Shown: positions 12,383 to 24,300 of the stretch, piece by piece | Position numbering within the stretch: the first letter of the stretch is position 1 | Layout of the letters: the number at the start of each line of letters is the position of its first letter | Assembly: GCF_932276165.1 (NCBI RefSeq) | Contig: NC_063997.1 | Location: 1,560,001 to 1,624,000 of the forward strand | Length of the DNA stretch: 64,000 bases | Direction of reading: 5' to 3' | Origin: Plutella xylostella | Taxonomy: Eukaryota > Arthropoda > Insecta > Lepidoptera > Plutellidae | Program-made: the position numbers and the translations under genes | Notes under the pieces: model-generated | Database searches by the model: none | Told to the model about the DNA's origin: nothing | What the model saw: only the letters and a program-made list of their open reading frames with translations

Positions 12383-15300
12383 TCACTTGTACACGTCGTC
12401 AGTGGGCTGCAGCCGGCCGGACGCGAGCTGCAGGCGGCGGCCGCGCGCGGGCGCGGGGGGCGCCCACCACTGCACCACGCGGCCCACCACCGGCACGCGG
12501 CCCAGCACGCCCTGCTGCCAGAGGCGCTCGTACTGCTCGCGGGATAGGTCCGCTTCGGCCTCTTCGATGCCTGTGGATGGGTGGAGGTTTAGTCGTGGTA
12601 GAACTTGAACGCACAGTTTTAGACAGGGTTGGAAATCAAAACAAGTCGCGCTGATCCGAAAAAAACCATGTTTGAATTTGTTCAAGGCAGTAAAATGGCG
12701 GAATGTCAGCGCTGACTTGTAAATTCGCATATCAATATTTTGAAGTCAGTCGGGGCAGCGCTCACTTGGTTCATTGCGGCGCCAGTCACTGACCCTGTGA
12801 GAATTTCGGAATTTCGAGAAAATTGGTTCGATACGAATATGAGTACGCTGAGTACTAACGTATAACCTGGGACGCTCTCTGGTCCGCTGGACCGACGTCC
12901 TTACACAGGAAGCCAGTAGAGGCTGGATAAGGCACCCCAAGTATTGCGTCACTCCTTGGGAGATTATAGATATTTCCGGCAGTTAGCTGTTAGCTGATAA
13001 TGAGGATGAAAACCGCCTTCGAATATAAACCGCCTGGAGGCCACCGCAGTCGCGGTCGCGGCGAGCTGCGAGCGCAAGGCCTGAGCTGGACGGAGGCCAG
13101 AGCGGTTTCTGAGGACAGGGCGGCGTGGCGCACGCTTATGAAGGCCCTTTGTACCACTGGGGTACCTTAGGACAGCAACAACAATGATGATGATACAGTA
13201 CCCTTCTTGAGCACCTCGCTCATGGTGCTGAGCGCGCGCGAGGTGTCCTCGATCTCGCGCCCCGCCGCCAGCACCAGCTGCAACAGCTCCTCCACGTCCG
13301 TGTCCGCCGTCACCATGCCGAACCTGGGACCGTACACATGAATTACAATGTGTGAAGGTTGCAGTTTTTGTTTGTCTGTTTTTTAATCTCAGATACTAAA
13401 TTGACAGATTCTGAACGGTTCATGAACAGTCGGAATCTGTCCATTTAGTATCTCAGATTAAAAAAACAGACTTTAGCACTAGGAACAAGACGCGACAGCA
13501 ATATAGTTTTTCATCGCGTCGCCTCGAGAGCGAAAGCTTTTGCCACGTCTTGTCTTGCGCGTCTTGTTGGCCATGCTAGGTCATGTAAGAGGAGCACCCG
13601 TAGGTCGTAGTAAAGCAAACAAAGATTATATATTATTCTGTTATTTATTCGATATAATCTTTGTTTGACGAAGCCTGAAGAAAATTAAATTATCCTGATA
13701 TAAAATTTTACTATGTGATCTTACCTCACACAAGCCATCCCGTCATCGCCGTCACCGCAAGAGAAAGCCCCGTCGGTGGCTCGCAACGTGTCTACCAACT
13801 TCTTGTTCAACTCATTCAGGTTTTCAGTCTCAGCATCATCCCAGCCGGACGGGACGTAGCGGACGCCACCGAGACCTGTCGTTGAATTTATAATTAAAAT
13901 AATTGAATAATTGATGGAAGAAGGATGCCATCGAGACCTGTAGTAGGTATTGTGTTATTAGGGTAATCGTTGATGGAAGAATACAATGTTAAATAAAAGG
14001 CCTATTCGGAGTCAAGTGATTAGGTGATAGTAATGAGTCAGTGTGGCAATGATTTCAAAAGGAAGGATACGCCCTTCAGAACATTTTACTCAAACCTTCT
14101 TCATACAAGCAAAATAACTGCCATCTGTCATAATTTGTTGGAACTATTTCAGAGCCGAGCTACTTATCCTGACGACGCAACCTTGTACGTGCGTTCATAT
14201 TTTACCGTCACCGGACAGTAGTAGGTACATAATAATATGAGTGAGTTGCATGCGGACGCCCGTACAAGGTTACATCGTGCGGCCATTGTAGACTTTGGTA
14301 GTAAAATAATTATCGCTTTAAAATGTGTTTATTTATTAATTAAGGATGATACGATATTCCATATTCCTTTTTGACCTTCGTATCATAGTTTTTGTAGCCT
14401 TTCACAACAAAAATAGGCATATTTATCACAAGAAACAAAGACTATCTCTCCGTCACAGACAACTGTCGACTGAGGACCGTTGGCCCTAAAATGACTATTT
14501 TAGGGCCAACGCGCGGGTGCCATTTTCTTGAGTGGTTTGGCCTGTCCTTACGCAGTAATATATATGTCAATGCAGTGTGGTATAATCGTGTGTCAATAGA
14601 TCTTAGTAACGTTTTGTCTGAAAATAGTTTAAACTGCTTCCATTTTAATTTTTCATTTGTCTATTCATATCTTTGTAATAGTTTTAGCAGGCGGCTCCTC
14701 ATTGTATGTGATGCATGCGCCTCAATGCATCCAAGTCTTTACTGCGTTTGTAATACCGTTAGTTTTATCGTCATTAGGGTGTAAGTATATAAAACATATT
14801 GGAACTTACCCGCCCAGCCAGGCACGTGCACTAGCCTCAGTAATGGTGACTCTGTGACTTTTTGTTGAAAAGGTTCCCTGAAAAAAAATAACTCAGTTAG
14901 CTTTGTTTACTACAGTGACACACATGAATGCTTATCATCCTACTAAAACAACGCCTTTATGGCTTAACTATCATTTTATACGAAGTGCAGTCCAGAAAAC
15001 TGTCTCAGGCTAAGGCCGCACCAGCGGCTTGCTTATCGTCTAGAGCCTAGCGAGTCAGTAAATTAATATTTAGGGCCGTCCGCACTGATAAACGCTAAGC
15101 GCCTATGCAATGCGCGTGGTCGCCTGAGGCTTTGTCTAACAGAAAGCGTTACTAGTGCGTCAGAGCGCTAACTTGACGCCGCGCTATGACGCTAAGGGTG
15201 AGGCCACACGAGCGTAATTTTCTGCCGCGCACAACTCACAATATTACGCTTCGGCCTCACCCTAAGATGTGTTGTACTACTATGGTAAAATACCGTCCAA

Positions 15301-18300
15301 CAGAGCGCCAACGCTAGCAGTACGCAACGCACCGTATTTATTATAGTAGTATCGCTCTGAGGCGCGCTAGTAATACTTTCTGTTTGATAAAGCCTTTGCG
15401 GCTACGGCATATTGTTCCTTTTTTCATATTTAGTTTGCCAGCATGCAATCAGTTTAATATAACCTAAGCAGTTTATTTGGTTGTTTGATATTGCTCCTTA
15501 CACCGACATACTTAAGCTCCACAGTCGCATATATCACCTAGGAGTAACAAACGAACTTCGCCCTTACAGCCACATACCTAAGCTCCACAGTGGCGGTGAG
15601 CACGTGCACTGCGCCTCCACGGCCGCCCGCAGCTCCGGCTCCGAACAAACGAAATTGGACCTTATTCCCACATACCTAAGCTCCACAGTGGCGGTGAGCA
15701 CGTGCATCTGCGCCTCCACTGCCGCCTGGAGCTCGGGGGCGCGCGCCTCGTCTAGTATGGAGCCCTCTAGCGGACAGTACCGGAGAACTATGCCGTGGGT
15801 TTCTGTCTCGCAGACTTCTATGCTTATCTGTGGGTTAGAGGGAGATGGGTGGTGTGTTATTATTTATTTAAAGCATAAATAATAATATAACAGACTACTC
15901 ATATTAAGTATAACAAATAATTACCATCTATGGCACTCGAAAACTAGATGATCAATGATTTGTTTCCTAGATTATGTTTAGAGCGAGATTTTGGAATAAT
16001 CGTTATCATCAGCCCATAATCGTCTAGTGGCCTATTTACAAGGCCTCCCCCAAGCAGCAACAACACGCTATCCTCCACCTTCGTCAGCTGTGCATAAGCA
16101 AACTTAATAGCATTCTCTTCCCATTAACCTTCATTCCAGTTTACTAGTGCCTGTCAGTGGTCTCCGCGTTTCGAATAGTCAGTCGGTTTAAAATTAAATG
16201 GTAAGTAACACGAGCTTGCTGCTTGCTAGACCTAAAACGCTTCCTTTATAGGTATGAGACCCGTGCCCCAGCAGTGGGGATGTGATTGGGTTGTGATGAA
16301 AAAATTAAACCTACCATGTCAGCCTCTCGCTGCAACACCTGTCCGAGCCACGAGTTGAGCTGGTGGCAGCAGGCGGCAGCTTGTCGGCGCCGGCGCGCGC
16401 GCACTGGAACGACACGCCGACGACACTGCGCTGTTGCAGCTGGTACTTACTTACTTACTAATGTCTGCTGGGGATTAAATGGCCCAAGTGAAGCACCACC
16501 ACTCTTTACGATCTTGGGACAGCTCACAGCATCCCATTTCCTTCTTGATTAAGCGCCTGCCAAGTCTCTCGGGATCCGCCGTTGTAAGACCGTATATAGG
16601 AAGAAAGCTGGAAACCTAAAAGCGCTTACTTTAAGCTGCCTGTCCACCAGAGCGGAGAAAGCTAGCGGAGCAGTTTGCGATGTCAAAATTGACTAGTGAG
16701 CATGAGCGGGCAGCAATCTTACTATGGATATTTTTTACGCGCTATCAGCGCTGGTTCGCCAGAGTATGGAAAAGTAAGGGCTTTTAAGGTTCTAGCTTTC
16801 TGTATACGACCCTAGAGAAGGTGTTCATGTAACGTACCATGTCGGCCTCCCGCTGCAGCACCTGTCCGAGCCACGAGTTGAGCTGGTGGCAGCAGGCGGC
16901 AGCTTGTCGGCGCCGGCGCGCGCGGACTGGAACGACAGCCGACGACACTGCGCTGTTGCAGCTGGTACTTACTCACTTTACTTACTAATGTCTGCTGGGC
17001 CCTTTGCGACCGATGTGAAGCGCCATTAGTTTTTAAATGATTTCGAAAGAAGAAGGAGGTTTTTAATTCGTCTGTATGTATGTTTTTACGACATTGTCCC
17101 AACCAGATACATACCCGCCTGGCGTATTTCCTTCTTGTTTGAGCGCTGCCATGTCTCACGCGGTCTAGAGAATCTATGCGTAAGCACGTATATAGAAAGA
17201 AATCTGGAAACTTATTAGCGCTTACTTTACTACTGATATTTTTCCGCGCTTATCAGCGCTGGTTCGGCAACGAATGGAAGAGTAAGCGCTTCTAAGTTTT
17301 CAGCTTTCTTCCTGTATCTGACCCTAGGGAAGATATTAAGATAACGTACCATGTCAGCCTCCCGCTGCAGCATCTGTCCGAGACACGAGTTGAGCTGGTG
17401 GCAGCAGGCGGCGGCTTGTCGGTGCCGGCGCGCGCGCACTGGAACGACACGCCGACGACACTGCGCTGTTGCAGCTGGTACTTACTTACTTTACTTACTA
17501 ATGTCTGCTGGGCCCTTTGTGACCGAAGTGAAGCGCCGTCACTCTTTAACTGACTTCGAAAGAAAAAGGATGTTCTCAATTCATCTGTATGTATGTTTTT
17601 ACGACCTTGGGCCAGCTCAGAGACTACCTCGCCTAGCGAATTTCATTCTTGATTGAGCGCTGCCATGTCTCTCGTGGTCTACCAAGTCTATGCGTTTACA
17701 AAAAGCCGAATACAGAAAGAAAGCTGGAAATAAGCGCTTACTTTACAGCGCTAGTTGGACAAAGTATGCTAAAGTAAGTGCTTATGAGTATCCAGCTGTC
17801 TTTCTGTAAACGGCCTTAGGGAAGGTTTACGAAGGGTGTAACGCACCATGTCAGCCTCCCGCTGTAGCACCTGTCCGAGCCACGAGTTGAGCTGGTGGCA
17901 GCAGGCGGCGGCTTGTCGGCGCCGTCGCGCGCGGACTGGAACGGCACGCCGCCGACACCGCGCTGTTGTAGCTGATACTTACTTACTCATCTCTTCTGGA
18001 GTCTTTGCGACCGGAGTGAAGCGCTGAGTCAGTAAGTGCTTATGAGCTTTCAGCTTTCTTTCTGTATACGGCCCAGGACATTCCCGCTTGGCCCATTTAA
18101 TTCTTAACCTCTAGAATGCCGTGTGCCAGATCTGTCCCAACCCCCCTTGTCTGCCTAGTGACAGATCTGTCCCAAGAGCACTTCATCGCGATTTTTGTGA
18201 TTTTAGTTATTAATTACCACGAAATTGAGTAAGAAATCACCTGTAATTTATTCTATATGAATGAAACAACCATCGACAACATTCATTGAGTCAAAAACTT

Positions 18301-21300
18301 CACTGGTTTACTAGTAGCGCGAAATTCAAATTTTGGTTTCTTCAACAGTCCTTGTACTTGTGACTGTTGGTAATAAAATAGAGATTTTGTATGGAAAAAA
18401 TGTCAAAAGGTAAGTAAATACTATTTTTTTCTTGTTATTTATTCAATTTTGAAGGTATAGTGATAAATCAATAGTATAAAAAAAATCAAAAAATCGAATT
18501 TTTATCGATCTAAAATTGTACCGGATTATTGCCTGAAGGGTGCGTAACTTTGTAAACTGTAGACTGTTATGTAAAAACATCAATAAATAATTTATTTCAT
18601 TTATAAAGATAATTTTATTGATTTTACATATTTATATCGGTTTATTCAATAAATAGCCAAAATATTAGAGAAAATCAATATTTATCAAGGGGCATCCAAA
18701 ATTCACACACACACATACGCAAACAAAATGGCCGCCGCTCGTGTATGTACACGATGTGCGTTGGGTTGTTATACAGCGTGTTTTATTTTTTAGGATCTTC
18801 GCTCTAGTGAAAGTGAAGTTTAGGCTCTTTAGAATGATATCGATGTGTAGATGAGTCTGAGATGGTGATCACCTGTCCTATTTATATAAATAAATATTTG
18901 TATTTATAGAAATAGGATTTTTAAAGTATCATATTTGTTGAAAGTATGTTAACAAATAAGTAAATATGATTCAGTAAGTACCTAACTTACGTTGAATTTT
19001 TTATAATTTAGTATGCTAAAATACGAAACATTATAAAAATATTATCATTCTTGTTTTATATCATCAAAAGTGAACACCCTTGATTTGGGACAGATCTGTC
19101 ACACGGCACACTGGAGCAAGTTCTTGTCACGCACACATGCACATGTACAGAAAATGGAGTCTTTTGATATGAAGCAAATTATAATCAGTTTTCAAAATAT
19201 AAATTATGTACCTATCTATTTCCTCTAGAGTTTATATTTTATTGATATCAGTTGATAGCTATATAATCTCGTCAAGTAATAAGAATAAAAAAACCTGGAT
19301 TGACACTATAAATATATTGAAATAGAGGTATTTTTCTGTGATGGGAGCAGTTTCAAGTAAAAATCTGTAATCAATGACCTATAGAAATCAAATAAAACTA
19401 TTATAACCAATAAAATTCATTGTAACACGTTCATTAGCTATCTGACAATAAATTACAATCGATACATTATTGAGTACCAAACAATAATACCCAAATATTC
19501 ATATAAATGTAATTCCCGCGCGGGCGCTCTATACTGTGAAAAAGCGCCGGCAGATGGCGGTTACATGTGTGCGCGGCTGCTCGGCATAGGAAAGGTCAAG
19601 AGAGCGCTGCCATGGGTCGAGGTCTAATCTATGCGTAAGGACGTTTACAGAAAGAAAAGTGGAACTAAGCGCTTGCTTTAAGTTTCCAGCTTGCTCTCTG
19701 TATATGTCCCTAGGGAAGGTATTAATACATATAACGTACCATGTCAGCCTCCCTCTGAAGCACCTGTCCGAGCCACGAGTTGAGCTGGTGGCAGCAGGCG
19801 GCGGCTTGTCGGCGCCGGCGCGCGCGGACTGGAACGACAGCCGACGACACTGCGCTGTTGCAGCTGTTACATACTCACTGGCACTAAAATGACATGCATT
19901 AGGGCCTCAAGCCGATGCCGCCGACACAGCGCTGTTGCAGTTGATACTTACTTACTGGCAGTGGCAAGCGATCTGGCACTAAAATGACATGCATTGAGCC
20001 CACCAGAGAGAGGATGTCACTCGAAACAATGTCGTCGTCCGATGTAGATGCTGTTGCTTACCTACAATGTTACGTGTCATGTCATTTTGGTGCGTAACGC
20101 GTCGCCACGCGAATGGCCGCTCGCTGCTTGATACAATTGCCTTGAATGTTGGAACAAGTGACAAGTTACGTGCCATATCACTGGTAACATCACAGGTCAT
20201 GCCAATCAGGTTGGTACATTTTACTATAACGTACCATGTCAGCCTCTCTCTGTAGCACCTGTCCGAGCCACGAGTTGAGCTTGTGGTAGTAGGGCGGCGG
20301 CTTGTCAGTGCCCGCGCACGCGAATTGAAACGACACGCACGCCGATGCCGCTGATACTGCGTCCTGGAAGTGGAAGGAAGGGTTTAAGGACACCGCACGT
20401 ATAACCGTAACGTATAGGGATTGCTTTTTTTCTACTAGCAACCAGTAGAACGCGAGCTCGCGAACACCTTCGCACCAGGCAAGGCGTGACCATTAATGAC
20501 ATTAATTTGACATAGATGTCGATTCTAGTCTTAGGTTTTCTCTGCTTCAATGATCTCATCATCTCAACGCGACATATCTCGAGGGCTAGATACAATATTT
20601 CACTGATGTTTGGGAGTTTGAGAGATATGTCGTGTGCAAGGGAATGTGAAGTGAGCGAAAATTGCCCCCCTGAAGTCACAACATTTTATTTTAGCAGAGT
20701 TGTAATGTCAAGACCTCATTAAATTTGATTCCTTTGTATCATAATTATGTTGAATGTGGTGAAATTTTATGGTTTGGTTAGAACTATACTTACTATTATA
20801 TCTACATTTGGTAGTTCGTCGCCGCCTGGCGGTGAGCTCTGGAAGTTAAAAAATAATACATTAAAATAGACTTCTTGAGACTTGATGTGTGTGCCCGAAG
20901 GGTGGAAATAGGCTGATCAAATGCTAAATAATCCTGGCAAAAAGTGGGTGCAGAAATATAACGATTATATGGAGTTAATAAAAACCGGCCAAGTGCGAGT
21001 CGGGCTCGCGCACAAAGGGTTCCGTAGCAGCAAAATTACAGTTAAATCAACCTATCTCAAAAACTATAAGAGATACTTTGATCAAACCAAAAATCGTTGA
21101 AAGAGTTAATTAGCATGCATCACCTCTATTTTTTTTAGAATTTTATACCCCGTAGTTATAAAAATAGAGGGGGGGGGGACATACTTTTTACGACTTTGAG
21201 AGCTGATATCTCAAAAACCGTTCACTTTAAGAAAAATGTTTTTTTAGAAAACTTTATATCATTTTAAAAGACCTTTCCATTGATACCCCACACAGGTATG

Positions 21301-24300
21301 TACATCGAAAAAAAAAATTTCATCCCTCAGTTACATGTATGGGGGGCCCCACCCCCAATTCTTTTTTTTTACTATTTAGTGTCATATTTTTGTAGCGGTT
21401 CATACAACACATATTCCCATCAAATTTCATCACTGTAGTACTTATAGTTTCCGAGTAAATCGGCTGTGACAGACGGACAGACGGACAGACGGACATGACG
21501 AAACTATAAGGGTTCCGTTTTTGCCATTTTGGCTACGGAACCCTAAAAAGGGAGTAAATAAGAAAAATAATAAATAACTTACCAACATTTTTAATCCAGC
21601 ATTTTTCATAATTGTATACGCTGTTCTAGCCGACCTGCAGAATAAATATATATTTTAAAATCACAAAGAATCAGGGCCTCTGAAAGACCGCATCAGAAAT
21701 GACGTAAAGCTGAGGTGGAGGGGTAGCTCTCTAGTGACGACCTAGAATAGGAAAACGTAACGTGGGACGGCCTCCAGCCTAAAACCCTTCCTTCATTGGA
21801 AGGATACCCGTGACCCAGCAGTGGGGATGTGATGATAGTAAGTTGACTCACCAGCGCAGAGCTCAAGTGTTGCGTGAACCATGGTACTCTGCTGGTGACG
21901 CCCTCTTCTTGGAGTGGCAAACAGGGTGTCTAGGGATCTATAGAATATTATGGATAGAATAGCCTGAAACTATCACACTCACCTGAAGGCAGTGGCCAGG
22001 TGTGCGGCGAGCGGCGCGGCGCCGGCGGCCCACAGCGGCAGCGCCGGCAGCCGCGCGCCGCCGCCCGTTAGCCCCGCCAGCGGCGCCGCCTGCAACTAGC
22101 ACACTCACCTGAAGTGTCTGCTAGTGCTGCCAGCGCCACCTGGCGTCGCCTGCAGCTCGTGGTCGGATGGCGGTGTGTGAGATGCCAAAGAGTATATAAG
22201 TACTAATGCGAAACCTACGTGTCCAGCATGGTATATCAAGCCCGAAAATAAAATTAGAATGACCAAATTAGCGAACAAAAAAAAAAACATTTTACCTAGT
22301 AAAAAAGTTTGTATGAAAAAAAAAACGCGAATTTTGACATTCTGATTTAATTTTCGGGCTTAGATATAACATGCTGCACATGTAGGTATACACTTTTGCA
22401 ACACCCTGTAAATAGATAGATTACCTGAAGGCAGTGGCCAGGTGTGCTGCGAGCGGCGCGGCGCCGGCGGCGCGCACGGCGGCCCACAGCGGCAGCGCCG
22501 GCAGCCGCGCGCCGCCGCCCGTTAGCCCCGCTAATGCTGCTAGCGCCACTTCGCGGCTGCCCGCCTGTAATGTGGTAATATATGTTTTAAGGTGGGTACT
22601 GACCAAAGTTACTAGGTGTAATGTAACATGTTACACAGCGAGGATTTGTGCAGTCAGTACGTAGTGTTACGGGGTAAGAAGCGAGCAACGAGCCGATTTT
22701 AGAACACAGCGTTGGGCAACATTCTCGCTGGGAATGTTACATTACAGTCCGTAACGTTGGTCAGTACCCACCTTTAGACATGTTGGGATATCTTGGTGAA
22801 TATGAGAAATGCTGGATCAAGAAGAACGGTTAGTTTCACAGTCAAACGAACAAACGGTCATGTTTGAATGAATAAATAGGCAGTTGATAAGGTTCAAGCC
22901 CGAGTCATCAGATGACTCGGGAGTGAATAATAAATATGAGGTACTTACAGCATTTACAGATTTGGAGTGGTCGTTAGCTGTAACTGGTTCAGGTATTTTG
23001 TAGAATGTCTGAGTTTCTAGTTGAGGAAATTTTGTCAAACATTTAGGCGTTTAAATATAAATATTTTTATATATTTTTTACGTATATTACACATACGTAA
23101 AGCGCCGTCATTGGCTTCTTTTAAAAGAATGGTAAAGGATCATTTTCTTAGTGTTTAGGTAGTTTTTTTTTTCCGTTGTCTTATTATCGGAGCTCAGACA
23201 AGAATTAATATAATCCTATAAAATCTGATAATTATATTTATGTAGGTATATGTAGTTTATTATAAGTATATTGTTTAGTTTGTAGGTATTTATAGTTAAT
23301 TAATAAATTCTTTAGTACACTTGACCCTATCTGAACATAAATATTCTTCCACCTAAAGGTTGTCTTGAAAAAATCGCTTTTAGTGATAAGACCGCCTTTT
23401 TTGTACCTATGTGTTTATATTTAAGCTTTGTATAATCTATTATTGTGTACAAATAAAGAATAATCTATCTATCTATCTATATTTTCTTTTTGATTATATA
23501 AGTTTTGTAAAGGATACAACAGTGGGTAGCCCCGGTATTCCGAACCACGGTCCTGGCGTTATAGTCACGGAATCCGCTATGCTGAAGCTCTGAAATAACA
23601 AAAAAATACAATCTTAATAAGGTTATTTTATTTTCTTGCCACTTTGCATTTAATAGAGTGTCTTAAAACCCCACAGAGTAGTCAAGAAGACAGACAAAGA
23701 ATCTGCTCAAGGATTTCATTGCTAATTTTCGGTGGCGCTGATGAGGGTGTTATTGTTTTAAATTAAAATTCAAGAAATGATCATGGAGATTCATAAAATT
23801 TATAGTCTCTTGACTCCCTGGGATACAGGCGTAAGTAGATATATCACTGATCTTTTTTATATGAAAATCCTGAACACCGGCTTTCCCCTAACCTGTCTCG
23901 GCTGCAGCGCGCCGGGCAGCGCCAGCGCGTGTCCACTGAGATGCAGGTGCAGCCCCCGCGCGCGGCACGCAGCGTGCAGGCGCCGCAGCCGCGACCCACA
24001 GCCTAGTGGCGGCGCGCCCGCCTCGCCCAGGACTAAGAGCGGGGAACGGCCCGAGGCGGCGTCCTCTTCGGCTAGCCGGTCGAGGGCTTCGGTGTCCATG
24101 CCGCGGCCTGGGGGTGGAATGAATGTTTTTGGTTGGTTGTGAAATTGGACGGATGAGATTGGAAGTCAAAAAATTACTGCCTTTTTGGAGAGGGTTTTTT
24201 TATGATTTTTATCACAAGTCTAAATTACTGCATTTTTTAAAAGAACCCTTAGGGCCTTACCACAAAAACATAGACAGTATTTAACAGATGTTTAGCGCTG

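Noticed and set aside
12399..12614. Overlapping GC-rich ORFs on both strands near 12.4-12.6 kb
   Set aside because: They are shadows of the last PDXDC1 exon, whose frame matches the conserved C-terminal region.
24000..24170. Long proline/arginine-rich frames around 24.0 kb on both strands
   Set aside because: Low-complexity frames produced by the GC-rich PDXDC1 exon 23893-24107.
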